From Prototheca cutis (lineage: Eukaryota > Chlorophyta > Trebouxiophyceae > Chlorellales > Chlorellaceae), in the NCBI GenBank assembly GCA_002897115.2, contig BCIH01000002.1, positions 1,300,083 to 1,362,332 on the forward strand: a DNA stretch of 62,250 bases, in the 5' to 3' direction. This document shows positions 1-11,200 of this stretch, piece after piece. The notes under the pieces were generated by a model. The model did no database searches. It worked only from the letters and a program-made list of their open reading frames with translations, and was not told the origin of the DNA. A program made the position numbers and the translations under genes. Position 1 is the first letter of the stretch. Each line of letters starts with the position of its first letter.

Positions 1-1
1 G

Positions 2-448
2 GCCTACGCGGCGGTCATCGCGCGCCTGCGCAAGTTCGCGAACGGCGCGACGCTGGTCGTCGGCGACTGCTCGCCGGGCCCGGCACGCTACCACGAGCCG
101 ATGCCACACGTGGGGCTACTGCGGGCGCTGGTCAAGGCGGGGTTCAGCGTCGTGCTCATCGACGAGTTCCGCACCTCCAAGCGCTGCCCGGCCTGCGAAC
201 ACGAGGACTGCACGGTGGAGACGTTCCTCCGCGTGCCCAACCCATGCCTGCACTGCAGGGAGCAGACGCCCGAGGTGGTGTGCCACGGGCTGCTGCGCTG
301 CACCAACGAGAAGTGCCGCCCCCCCAACGGCGAGCATCGTCTCTGGAACAGAGACTTGATGGCGTGTCTGAACATGAGGCACATCGTGGAGCACCTGCGG
401 AAGACTGGCGAGCGGCCGGACCGCTTCCAGCGCCCAGCGCCGCGGTAA
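2..448 (+). CDS. Fanzor (eukaryotic TnpB-like RNA-guided nuclease), C-terminal part, 5' truncated by window
   Basis: The frame is open from base 2 to the TAA at 446-448, giving 148 residues without an intron; the N-terminal part lies outside the window. The order of motifs is that of the RuvC/zinc-finger end of TnpB and Fanzor proteins. A strand with VVGDCS (residues 19-24) is followed by IDEFRTSKRCPAC (residues 53-65), whose Glu-55 fits the alternative catalytic glutamate described for Fanzors. Cysteine pairs follow at 62/65, 82/85 and 100/105 (zinc finger), then LWNRDLMACLNM, whose Asp-118 fits the last RuvC aspartate. All these residues are present, so this end is not visibly decayed. In this family the protein is guided by an RNA encoded at its 3' end. 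The terminal repeat at 615-763 supports a transposon context. A classical TnpB transposase name is the main alternative. Confidence 0.82.
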   Translation, partial: AYAAVIARLRKFANGATLVVGDCSPGPARYHEPMPHVGLLRALVKAGFSVVLIDEFRTSKRCPACEHEDCTVETFLRVPNPCLHCREQTPEVVCHGLLRCTNEKCRPPNGEHRLWNRDLMACLNMRHIVEHLRKTGERPDRFQRPAPR

Positions 449-614
449 AATCCATCCTGGGGGTTTATAGCCTTCCCAACTGGGGTGGGAACTCCTGGGG
501 CTCCTTCCCTTCCCCGGCAAGGGAAAGCAGCCCCGGGGGTCGAAACCCTGGGGGCTCCCTTCCCGGGCCAAGGAGCCCAGAGCTCGTTGCCCCGGGAAGG
601 GAACACAGTCCCGG
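449..614 (+). other. GC-rich structured stretch between Fanzor stop and terminal repeat; candidate guide-RNA region
   Basis: This segment has no convincing ORF but several hairpins. TTCCCTT at 505-511 pairs with AAGGGAA at 519-525. CCCTTCCCGGG at 557-567 is a perfect 11-bp inverted repeat with 591-601. A weaker stem lies between them, around 527-556. In Fanzor and TnpB loci the guide RNA scaffold is typically encoded at the 3' end of the ORF and the element's right end, so a structured non-coding stretch here fits that position. The RNA assignment is inference. Confidence 0.4.
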
Positions 615-763
615 AGGTGGTCCATCATGGGGATGGTCCACCTTCCTATTGCCATGCAAAGAGTGTGGAAATTTTCGGGCCATCCGTGATGCCCAGCAAC
701 CCCCGGGGTGATGTGACGCTGTTGCTGGCTGAGCTGGTTGCATTATTTNTGCCCTGCATGGTA
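615..763 (+). repeat. Right-end terminal repeat of Fanzor element (copy A)
   Basis: About 149 bp that recur as the reverse complement at 42553-42700 with roughly 85% identity by eye. Both copies begin with GGTGGTYCATCAT, share the block around GATGCCCAG...CCCCGGGGTGATGTG, and end in GCATTATTT...TGC..TGCATGGTA. The first 27 bases form an imperfect hairpin (GGTGGTCCATC against GATGGTCCACC). The outer 20 bases match the terminal inverted repeats of the 42551-42913 element, so 763 is probably the transposon boundary. Confidence 0.75.
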
Positions 764-1099
764 TTTTTGCCGAAACGGGGCGATGTCACCATAACAAAAC
801 AAAACTCAGCATGCGGCCCATGCCATGTACGGCATTGATAGCAGGCAGCTTCACTCTATAATACTGCGCATGTTCAGCATATGACAGCATCAGTATGCTG
901 CAAGGGCTCAGGATGCTCGCATGGCCGCCCAGCAAGGAGCTTTGCTGGTATAAGGGGTGCTGACTGGACACTTGCGTTGCTCCGGACGGTCGAGGGCCCC
1001 AGGCACTGCTACAGTCATCGACATAAAAGGGTTTGGACCCTCAGTACTTGCGTCACGTGTTGCAAGTCATCGAACGGGAGGGCGCCTGGTGTCACAGAA
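764..1099. other. Intergenic, element flank and upstream region of PPAT gene
   Basis: Less GC-rich than the neighbouring exons. I see no supported gene. It should contain the promoter and 5' leader of the downstream gene and the unresolved target-site flank of the Fanzor element. Confidence 0.4.
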
Positions 1100-1656
1100 A
1101 TGACGATCGGGGCCCTGCTGCCCGTGCGAGGGCAGGCCCCCGAGGATGCGGGGACTGCGCTGGCCAAGCTCGTGGATGGCAAGACCGCCCACGCGCTAGT
1201 CTACGTCCTAGGTAGGGTTTTGCCGAAGTTCGTTCACTGGATGTGATGCGGTGATGGATGCGCATGGCTCCGCTCACCGTTTTGTTGCTGGGCAGTTCGT
1301 AACTGCCTCAAGTCTGGAAGAATTTGGGGGCTGGCCATGCCAGGATGTGAGCCCAATGTATCCCGCCGACAACCGCACCATTCATCAGGGCCTATTGGCG
1401 AGGAACCGGTGACCTGCAGCACACTGGACTACCTCTATGGGTACTTTGCTGAACTGGGGTGGTGGCAGCCTCGGTTGCAAGTCCTGCATGCCCTTCCCGT
1501 GCTAGGCTGGGATCTAGGTAAGTGGGTGGGTAGAGTGCGGTGTGGTCTGTCGCATGCATGCATCGTATGTGTTTGCATGTATGCAGATCTCGCGGGGGCT
1601 TGCGCAGCTGAAGGCCTGCCAGGTGCATCAGCCAGCTGTCCTCGCCACGATGACAA

Positions 1657-1707
<51 letters not shown>

Positions 1708-2137
1708 CACACACACATTCGGCCACCCCCATGCATGCAGACCGGGTGGCGGCACAGGCAGAGCTGAAAGTCCTGCTCCCACTCTGGGGCCCCAGCACGA
1801 CCCCTGAGGACAAAGAGCTGTTAGAAAAGGTGAACACACGGCGGGCATCCCGTGGCCTTGCCGGGCTCCGGATCGCAGATCCGGGGTCAGTTCTGGGCAC
1901 GCCCCAGCAAGCGAGCGTGGATCTACCACCCGCGGGGTACCCCAGTATCCATGGCAGTACCTATGTCCTGCGGGAGGAAGGCGAAGAGCCCTGGGACCCT
2001 GCCATGCCTCTCGCTTTCAACAAGGTGGCCGTGGGCGGAACCTTTGACCGCCTGCATGCCGGACACATGTTCCTCCTGGCCGCCACCGCGGCTGTCGCCC
2101 GGCGAGAAATCTATGTCGGCGTCACATGTGTGCCGGA

Positions 2138-2206
<69 letters not shown>

Positions 2207-2757
2207 TGGGGGGGCCCTGAGGAAAGTTCACTGCATGCAGGGGATGAAAGACCTTTGACGTGATGACGGGGATGCTGGGTATGGGCCCTGGAATGCTACA
2301 AAGGCACAGGCCGTCCTTTCCACCTACTATTCCCATGAAACACAACCTATGCTGCACACCCAAAAGAGGAATTCAGCCAACTGAACAAGCAAGCTCTTCA
2401 ACTCCCTCCGAGGCTGCAGCGGACAAGTTGCTGCAGAACAAGGCGAGGAAGGAGTTGCTGCAGCCGTACGAGGCGCGGGCCGCGGCGGCGGTGGGCTACA
2501 TGCGCTCGGTCAACCCGGGGGCCTCGGTGACCGCCGGCGCGCTGCGTGATCCGGCCGAACCACCGGCGGCCACGACAGACCCCGGGTACGATGCCATCGT
2601 GGTCTCTGAAGAAACCGTGCCTGGCGCACTCAAGATCAATGCGGACCGCGCGGCCCTGGGGTTCAAGCCTCTGACTGTCGTGGTTATTGGCATCGTTCAC
2701 ACGGCGGGGTCATCGGCGGGGAAGCTCAGTTCCACCGACCTCCGCATGAGCGAGTGA
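1100..2757 (+). CDS. Phosphopantetheine adenylyltransferase (PPAT), multi-exon, long N-terminal extension
   Basis: PPAT transfers AMP from ATP to 4'-phosphopantetheine, the penultimate step of coenzyme A synthesis. The diagnostic stretch is in the exon ending at 2127: FNKVAVGGTFDRLHAGH, the nucleotidyltransferase HxGH-type motif, followed by EIYVGVT. The intron 2128-2419 splits a Ser codon, so the protein continues GVTSDKLLQNK, as in eukaryotic PPATs. The last exon, 2420-2757, carries the end of the domain and stops; there is no dephospho-CoA kinase domain as in animal CoA synthase. At least three upstream exons (about 1100-1211, an exon ending at 1517, and one from 1587) encode an extension I do not recognise. 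Its start and phases are uncertain. Introns hold a 49-C run and a (GT)n run. Confidence 0.82.
1658..1706 (+). repeat. Poly-C tract (49 C) in PPAT intron
   Basis: An uninterrupted C run upstream of the probable acceptor ATGCATGCAG ending at 1740, so it acts as an extreme polypyrimidine tract on the sense strand. Confidence 0.9.
2141..2205 (+). repeat. (GT)n microsatellite just inside PPAT intron donor
   Basis: About 32 GT units, starting 13 bases after the splice donor at 2128. Confidence 0.95.
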
Positions 2758-3409
2758 AGCTATTGTTTTGGGTGCATCGGGACGCGTTTGCGCCTGGATA
2801 ATACGCTGGACAGGGGCCTGCCCATGTGGTTTGCTGTGCTGGAACATGACCTGTCGCTACACATTTCTCTGTGCTATTTTATCTGCACATTTTGCCCCAC
2901 GGTATTTCCCCAGCACGCCTGTCTGGCATGCAGTCTGGCACACAGGGATGTTGTTGAGGGCAGTTGGATGCCAACGTTTTGGAAGTACAGACGAGGATCA
3001 TGAGGGTGTGGGGTGCAGGTCGTGCGAGCTGGAATATGCCACAAGATGGTGCAACAAACCGAACCATCCATCCGGTGTTGATGAAAGGAGGCCGGGTTGT
3101 GCGCTACCGGGCCCCCGGAATCGGGGAAAAGGACAGTCCACGGGCAATGAAAGTGCATTGCGCACGGTACAAATCTTTTTCATGCTGTGTTCTCTCGATG
3201 CACTGCATTGTTGGCGCGGATCCTTCCGTCCGTCAGCGCAGGGTGTTGATGCGGGCAGGCGGGGGGTTCGGATCGTTCCGAAATGACGTGATGCCTCGTC
3301 AAATCTGCACGCAGAGCCTTGCAGGGACAGAATAGTCGCGCAAACCGATCCAATCCTGCCAGTTTCCATTTACATTATTGTTTAATAGGGTTCATAGCAA
3401 CCATCCACC
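2758..3409. other. Intergenic region, no gene seen
   Basis: Between two same-strand genes. Several ORFs of 60-170 codons overlap each other on both strands without recognisable motifs. I treat this as the PPAT 3' region plus the promoter of the next gene. Confidence 0.45.
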
Positions 3410-4626
3410 ATGGCGCTCAGGGTTGGTATTCTGGGTGGGGCGAACATTGCCAAGAAAGTTAGCCGGGGCATCAACACCATCCCTGACAAGGTCCAAGGTG
3501 AGCCGGGTTGGGCGGAGATGGTCGTGGGAGGAACACCATGAATGGTGATCGGCCTGTGTTTAGGACGATCAATGCACTGGAATAATCGGGAGATCGATGA
3601 GGCCTCGAGCGCCCGACTACCGGCCCATGACCCTCAGTGATCGCCGTGGGGAGCCGGAGCGTGGACAAGGCCAAGGCCTTCATCGAGGCTACCAAGTTGA
3701 AGCATGCCCAGCCCGTGGAGGGCTACGACGCGGTGCTGGAGTACCCCGGCCTGCAGGCCGTGTACATCCCCCTGCCCACGCGACTGCACGTGGAGTGGGT
3801 GCGCAAGGCCGCTGCAAAGGGCCTGCACATCGTCCTTGAAAAGCCCATTGCCCTGGACGACGCCGACACCACAGCCATTGTGGAGGCCGTTGCCGCGGCG
3901 GGCGTGGTGCTCTTTGACGGGACCATGTGGATGCACCACCCGCGCACGGCGCTGATGCGCGCGGCGCTGACCGAGGTCGGCGGCGCCACCGACGTCTCGT
4001 CGCTGCTGACCTTCAAGGGCAGCGAGGATTTCTTCAAGAATGACGTGCGCGTCAGGGCCGAGGCCGATGCGCTGGGGTGCCTGGGCGACCTGGGGTGGTA
4101 CTGCACGCGCGCCATCCTGTGGGCCTTTGACTATGCGCCGCCGACGACCGTGGCCGCCAACCCCGGCACCGTGTTTAATGACGAGGGCGTGCCCATCCAC
4201 TTGGGTGCCACGCTGCTCTACGCCGACGGCCGCCGCGGACGTTTTGACACTGGATTCGACACGGTCTTCACAAACACGTTGCAAATCGCCTGCGCCAACG
4301 GGTCGGTCTACCTCCGGGACCTTGTCATCCCCAACCGCGAGACCGAGGCGAGCTTTGTCGTGACGACGAACAACGGCCTCGTCGAGCAGGACACGCGTGT
4401 CAGCACGGTCGAGGAAACACGGACGGTCGTCAACGACATCACCCAGGAGGCGGCGCTGTGGGTGCGGTTTGCCGAGGAAGTTGAGAAGAAGGCAAAGGAC
4501 GGCAGCGTCGACCGCCACTGGCTGCGTCTCGCGGCGCTGACGCAGCGCGTGCTCAATGCCATCCTGAAATCTGCCCAGAACAATGGCGCGCCCGTGGACC
4601 TCGAGTGGAACGAGGAGACGTACTGA
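3410..4626 (+). CDS. Gfo/Idh/MocA family NAD(P)-dependent oxidoreductase
   Basis: Two exons, 3410-3497 and 3638-4626, give 358 residues. The short first exon encodes the start of the Rossmann fold (RVGILGGANIAKK, a GxGxxA-like dinucleotide loop). The intron splits a Val codon, giving VQVIAVGSRSVDKA. The second exon has the family signature LHIVLEKPIALD (EKP motif with the catalytic-region lysine) and the C-terminal alpha/beta domain with GDLGWYCTRAILWAF. Length and layout match plant and algal cytosolic members such as the Arabidopsis At4g09670 type, whose substrate is unknown. I cannot infer the substrate from sequence. The ATG at 3410 lies in a CCACC-ATGG context, which supports the start. 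Confidence 0.9.
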
Positions 4627-5221
4627 TGACCATACTGTTGGTGGGTGACGGTATGGGAGGGCATGGGTCAGCCACAGATTGATGGGTTGCCCGTCCACCC
4701 AGTCAACATACCACCACCACGTCATGATCATGGCAGTGACTTTTGCTCCTCCCCTTTATTTCAAAGCATGTGCGAATGATATTCCATGAAATCAAGTGTG
4801 CTTGCTTCTTGCAATTAATAGAGTAGGCACTCCATAAGGCGCTTGCTTGCTGCCACCTGAGATTTTCGGCGCCGCTTCATTTTCTCTCACTAATCCATCG
4901 TTCCAAGCGTCCCTGTCCCCCCAGTGGATAGTACAGGCCGCTGCTTCAGTGTCCAAGCAGCCCACCCACTTTTGCATCCATCCACTGCCAAATTCTCCTG
5001 CCAAGCTTTCCCACTCTGCCCGCGCCTCAGCAGCAAACGCAACTGCCATCCTGTTGTCCTTCAATTTCTCCTGCCGAGTCTGGCACATCGAAGCTGCCTT
5101 TTATCCCGTTCCCCAGCCAGTGCGTGGCATTTTCCAACAATAATATCGAGGCCACTGGCCTGACCTTTAAATGTATCCAAGCAGGACANATGGGCACGGT
5201 TTGCAAGGGCAGGAGGGCCCG
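4627..5221. other. Convergent intergenic region with one unassigned minus-strand ORF
   Basis: Lies between the oxidoreductase and the 3' end of CAND1. On the minus strand 4792-5088 is an ATG-started 98-codon ORF of ordinary composition (it contains EARAEWESLAGEFGSGWMQK). It has no recognised domain and no visible partner exons. It may be a small gene or chance. Confidence 0.3.
4792..5088 (-). CDS. Hypothetical 98-residue ORF (low support)
   Basis: Opens with ATG at 5088 and stops at 4792, 134 bp beyond the CAND1 stop on the same strand. The residue mix (Trp, Glu, Gly, few low-complexity runs) looks more protein-like than the other shadows here. I recognise no family, signal peptide or membrane segment. 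It could be a separate small gene, an unannotated alternative 3' exon of CAND1, or non-coding. Confidence 0.25.
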   Translation of the reverse strand: MCQTRQEKLKDNRMAVAFAAEARAEWESLAGEFGSGWMQKWVGCLDTEAAACTIHWGDRDAWNDGLVRENEAAPKISGGSKQAPYGVPTLLIARSKHT

Positions 5222-8200
5222 TTACTGTGCGCTCGCGTACTTGGCCTGCATGCAGGGAACGGGAACGAAGGAGCTTGCGCTTGTGAACTTCACCATGCAC
5301 ACAAACAAGACTGAAAACAAACAATAAAACCCTTCAGTCCGTACCTCGAGGTCGGGGCTGTGCACCACGGTCTTCATGAAGCTTGACCAGGGCAGGACGC
5401 TGTTTGACCCCGGCAGCGCGTCCAATGCCGCCACTGCCCGGAAGCAGCTCCGCAGCATGTCGTCATTCCTGTCGATCTCTTGCTTGACTGCAGGGAGGGG
5501 CAAGCGTGGCGTGCTCAAGCATGGTCGTCAAAGCAGATGCGTTCAAAAAAAGGAGGCCGTGGGAGGGAGATGCCGACCCCCGGCTTCCAGAACTGTACAT
5601 CAGCCACCCACCTGCATCACTCTTGGGTTTGGTTGTCAGGGTTGCTGTCAGTGCCGGCACCAGAGGCTCCAGCTGCGCCACCACCTGGTTGTGGGGGAGG
5701 GGGCTGCTCTGTCGGAATGGGAAATGTCCCGCGTCGCTTCCTCCCTCGGGGCCCCGCCAAAACACGACACGGGGGACCGTGCCCATGCAACCCTCAAATG
5801 CGTCTTTGCCAACATAGAGACAGCACTACCCACTGCTGGCTGAACACCTGTGCTGGGGCTTGCGCTGCCAACCGCGTGAGCAGTAGATGGCAGGAAATCT
5901 TCACGTCGTATGCGTCCTGAGTGGGCCAGTTGTGATATTTTTCATTCGGCTGTGTTCGTCTGCGTCGTGCTTGATTCGTCGACCGATGAGAAAACACAGG
6001 GACAAACAATCATCAGTCCCATCCCGCGCCCTTCGCCCTAAGTACCAGCTCACCTTGAGCCCCAGGAGACAGGTGTCCAGCATGGTGGGCACGTCCACGG
6101 CACCGGGACAGCTGTCCAGCAGGACCACCACGCCATCAAACACCGCCTTGCGCAGCTCCAACCCATCATCCACCCGGTGTTTGAAGGGGCCCATGTTCAC
6201 CACCCTGTTTGTTTTGGTGTGGGGGGGGGGGGGGGGGGGCTAGAGCGTGGTTTGGGGTCCACGCGCCAGAGAACACGCGCACACACAATTGTTGGTCACA
6301 AAACGGCATGACTGGCAACATTCATTCAAACCCAGCACCATCATCAACCCACATACCTGACGAGGGCATCATCGGGTTGCGCCTGGCGGAGGAGCAAGGG
6401 CTGGATGCTTTTAACGTGAGGCTCCACCAGCACAGGGTCCACATGCGCGGCAGCCGGGAGCAGCAGGGCGGCAGCCAGCCGGACATCCAACTCGGAGTCG
6501 GCCAGGCACGCGAGTGCGCCCGGCATGAACGGCGCCAGCACTGCCGCGGCCCGGCCGGGTCCCAGCGCCACGGCCGCCCCCCGTGCAGCGCGCAGGGCCA
6601 GCGCCCGTGACCCCGGCGTCGGCAACATCAGCGCCTCTTCCAGCACCGACCCATCGCCGCACGTTGCTGCCAGCAGCCCAAGGCACTCTGTTCGAAAATT
6701 TTTTCAGTCGTACTTCTTATCGATTGCATGTTATGCGTGCAGGGAGCAGGTTGGATGGCTCTAAATCAAAGCAAACGAGGGGGGTAGATAGACCCCAGCT
6801 GAAAAACAGGGTCAAACAAACCCAAGTGATTGATACTTGCAAATGCACCCCCCAAAAAACAAGGAACACACATCACCTGCAAGAACTGCGGCGCTTTCGC
6901 CATCGGTAGCTGCCTGCTGCGAGGCGAGGAGAAGGTTTTTCACATCGCCCCGCTGCTGAGTCCCCAGCGCTGGCCCCGCTGAGCGCAGTACCTCCGCCAG
7001 CGCCCGGAACAGCTGGTACTGCAGTCGCGGCTTGGTAGCTTTGCTGCTGGCAGAACGTAGCGCTGCCAGCAGGCGCGGAAGGCCCTCGACCGGCGCCCCC
7101 GCCGTGGCGGCGCCCAGCGCTGCAGCCGCCACGGCCGCCAGCGCTTCGTCTTCCAAACTCCCCAGCAGCAGATCTTGCATCCCGGGGTCAAATACTCCCG
7201 ACGAATTTTCCCGAGCCAGTTCACCCAGGCAGCGGAGCGCAAACTTGCGGTGCTCCAGCGGGGCCGTCGAGTCCTCGACGATGCCAGCGAGTCCATTGGC
7301 AAATTCCCTTGCCGTACCAGCTTCGCACTCGGACAGCGCCGCCGCGTAGCACTGCGCTAGGGCTTGCCGCCCCGCATCCGTGGTCGGTGCCGCATCATTG
7401 CCTGCGCTCAGTGCTGTGGCCGTCACCTTCTCACACAGGTCGGCGGGGGTTCCTCCGGCCGGCGTCACTTTGCTGACCACCGCAAACAGACTCCGCAGCG
7501 GGGCCACAGTGGCCGGTTGCAGCATGGTGGACGTCGCCAGGACAAGGGCCCGGGGGATGACGGCAGCCACCGCCGCGGCGCCGGCTGCCTCTGGTGCGAC
7601 GGTCACGGCAGCGGAGACAAACTCCAGCGCCGACCCCGCCAGGGCAGGGTCCTCTGGTGACAAGCCCCTCCCGGCCTCATGCACGGCATCGGCCAGTGCT
7701 GGACCGGGCAGCGCGGCGCCTTGCTTCAGCACAACCGCACGCAGCGCGCCCAAAGCGGCCCCATGCACTGCCCGGCTCGATTGCCTCAGCAGCGGCGTTA
7801 CGGTTCCTGTGACTCGCTCCAGCACTGCACAGAAGGGGGGGTGTTCGTGGTGGTGGTAGGATAACCCACCTCCGCGCATCGAAACAACAATAACAACAGC
7901 AGNAGTCCTCCCCACCAAACAAGAGACTCTAACCCCATGCATGATCACAAGAACAATAACAATCCACCCACTGACCCGGGGAAAGGTCAAGAGGCTGGCG
8001 GCTGGAGGCGGCTTTGCCCAGCGCATGTAGTGCTGCAGTGGCGGTGCTCTCGCTGGCGGCCTTGTCCAGGATTTGGCCCAGGAGCTGCGGCACGACTCCG
8101 GTGGTTTGGGAATGTGCCGCCGCGGTGCTGCCATCGCCACTCAATGAGGGTGGGGACGCGCTGCTGCCGCTGCCGCCACCGTCGCCCGGCGAGACCTTGG

Positions 8201-11200
8201 CTCGCTTGCTGGTGCGTGCCCGCGGCATGGCCGCAAACTCCTGGGTCAAAACGCCGACGCCCTGCGCGTCGGTGCCCAGACTGTCGCCGGCACAGGCCAG
8301 CAGCGCCCCTGCCGCGCCCAGAGCCGCAACTTTGACCTCCTGAGCCGCACCGGTCGGCCGCAGTGCCGCCGCCGCCGCGGTGGCAGCATCCATCAGCGCG
8401 GTCGCCGCGGCCTTTGACGAGGGTGATGACGACGTTTTCTCGGTGATGGGGGCCGGGGTCTTTGCGCTGGCCCCAACGTGCAGTGCTGCAGCGGCCGCAA
8501 GGTGCGGGGCGGCAGCCTCCGACACGGCCAGCGCCGCTGCTGCGACGCGGTAGTACCTGTCAGCAGTAGCCAGGAGCACCGCAGGCCAGACGGGCAATAT
8601 TGCCAGGGCGACGTCCACCTGGCCAGGCGCTGCGTGGGCCAGCAGGACCGATAAGAAACCCAGTGCCGCCAGCTTCAGGCTGGCTGCCGTCGTGCTCGTG
8701 TCCTGCATGGATTGATTGCTCGATGGATGCATAGGCGCATGGATGCATGGGTGGATGGATTGCACCATGCTCAGGCCTGCCCTTGCTGAAAAGGAATGCA
8801 AGAAACAAGCCAGGCAGGCACAAACCCAACGCACCGCCAAGGCGGCTTGGATGCTGGGAACGACGGTGGGCGCACAGGACCCGGTCTGGGCCGGCACGAT
8901 CCGGGCCAGCTCCGCCAGCACCCCAAGCAGCTCAGCCTGGTGCATGTGTGGGATGATGCTCGAGGGCTTGGAGTTGGGCTGGGTCGAGGCGGGTCCCATC
9001 CACGCCTGCATCCACCACACAGTCTCCCCTTGTGATTCATCCAAACTGAACTCCAACCGCCCACCAACAACCTCACCCTGATCTTGGCGGTCTTGGGCCT
9101 CGTGTCCTTTATCTGCCGCACAGTCGCCCGGACGACAGCTGGTGCGTCGGTTTCCAGGGCCGCCAGCGCATCGCTCTTGCCCGCTGCCTCCACCTATGAC
9201 ATGGGTGGTGGTGGCTGAGATTTGCTGGTCTGAGCCCCCTTGGCAGAGGGGACACGGTGACTTGCCCGCAAGTCCCCCCTCCACACACACACACACACAC
9301 ACCTGCGTCAGGAGTGCCTGGTATGTTGTCAGAATGTCCGACTTCACCACAGCTTCCCGCTCGCCAAATCGCCGGACCAGAGGCCCAGCCAACTCGGAGT
9401 ACAGCTGTCCTCAAGCCAAGATTGGAGTCGTGGATTTTGAGACATGTGGGACGGGTGATGATGCGCCTATTTTCTTCAAGAGCATTGCCATTCACAAGAG
9501 CCAGGCCCACCCGCTCAGCGTCTCTGGCCCATCTCGTCAAAAACATACCCTGCAGACTGCCTGCCTACCTTGGCTGTGGGGAGCAGCTGATGGGTGATGC
9601 AGGAGGTCAGCAGCTTTGCCGCGGCGTTCCGTACTTTCCAGCTCACGTCGTCATCGTCGCTGTACTCCTCCTCCTCACTCAACCTGTGGGACTTGTGTCG
9701 TCGTGTCCAGTGGTGGGGAGAGGTCTCGGGCGAGCGGTTCCCATGCACGCACATGCCCGCCCTGCACGTCGGGTTTCCACCGACGCAGACTCACCCGTTC
9801 TCCAAGTCAGACTGGGATCCTTCCTCCATGGAGCCAGGCTCGTCCTCGGAGCCTGGCTCCATGGCCTCTGCCTCTGCCTCCTCCTCCTCGTCTACCTGGT
9901 AATTCGGGTCATACCTGCGTGCGTGCCAAGGCAGGACATGCAGTCAGAAACAGAAAGCACGGTGCAGATCCTCCCCGTCACCCAGGCCCAGTGCCAGCAT
10001 TGCCAGGCAATGGACCCGACCTGAGACTCTGCAGCGCTTGCCGGAGGACAGCTGGCACCGAGCCCTCAGCCTCCGACCTGCACACCTCCACCACCGCCGT
10101 AAGCGTCTGGACGGATTGGGTTTTCTTGGGGGGGCCGTCAAGCAGCGTGCATGCTCGTATTTCCCACAGAACAGATGGACCTTGGTGCTTTGCAGAGCCA
10201 CGACTTTCGGACACAAGCGCTCCTGCTCGTCGCTCGCTACCGCCCCCCATGGCAGGGCAAAAAGAACCCCGCTCCCAGCATACATGCAGGGCCTGCTCGA
10301 GCAGCTCTTCCTGGTCCTCGCCAGGTTTGCTCAACTGCTCCAGCGCAAAGTTCACCGTGGGCTGCACGTAGGGCTTGAACCTCCACCCAATCGATCGACT
10401 GCATGCGTGTGTGTTTGGAGGAGGGGGGGATTTTTATGAGAACAGAGGGATTTTTGGCTGTGTCGTCGTTGGTGACGGGGAGATGACTGCCCGGGGAGCC
10501 AAAGGTCGCACCCAAGTTCCCGGCGCTCTCACCCACAACCACAGGCAAGCCAGCCGTGCATACCAGATTGCCGCCAGGGCCTGCAGGTTGAGCGCAGCTG
10601 TGGCGGCACTCGTGCCCTTGGCCTTTGCGAGGCTGTCCACAAGACCATCCAGGCTGGCAGGCGGCAAAACTTGGGCGAGGTGGGCTGCAAAAGGTTTTTT
10701 TTGGTAGGAGGTGGCCTTCTGTTGTGAGATCAAATCAATCCTTCCATCCACGAGGACATGTCCCACAGCCCGGTTCAATATACCCCTCCTCTCCCCCCAA
10801 CCCCACGCTCATCCCAACCCACCCCCCAAGTCTACCTCAAGCAAACCACGCCCAGGCTTACCCAGGCACTGCACGCCACGCTTTCGGAGGTGCGACAGCG
10901 ACGCCAGGAGCTGCATCTTGAGTGCATCGGGCTCCGCAAGCTCCGAAGCAAATCGGGCAATCACGTCCAACAGAANGTCGACGGCCGCCGAGCTCGTGGG
11001 GGTGCCCTGTGCAGAGGGCATGCATGGGGGATTTTTTTGCATGCATGGATGAATGCCCTTTCAATGAAACTAACAAAAGCCGAGGTCAATCCTGATGTCT
11101 CCCTCCAGCAGTCCAATCACCACCACTACCACGAGTGCGTGCATGTTTACCTTGGCAGCCAGGGCCGGCACCAGTTTCGGTGCGAGCTGGCCCGTGAGCT

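Noticed and set aside
1392..2363. Several ORFs with poly-Gly, poly-Pro or Cys-Val/His-Thr runs
   Set aside because: They are translations of the poly-C and (GT)n intron tracts. The exons on either side join in phase once the introns are removed.
6812..8140. 442-codon minus ORF treated as one gene
   Set aside because: It spans CAND1 introns. Only the portions from the leader-distal exon blocks (for example VLERVTGTVTPLL onward) belong to CAND1.
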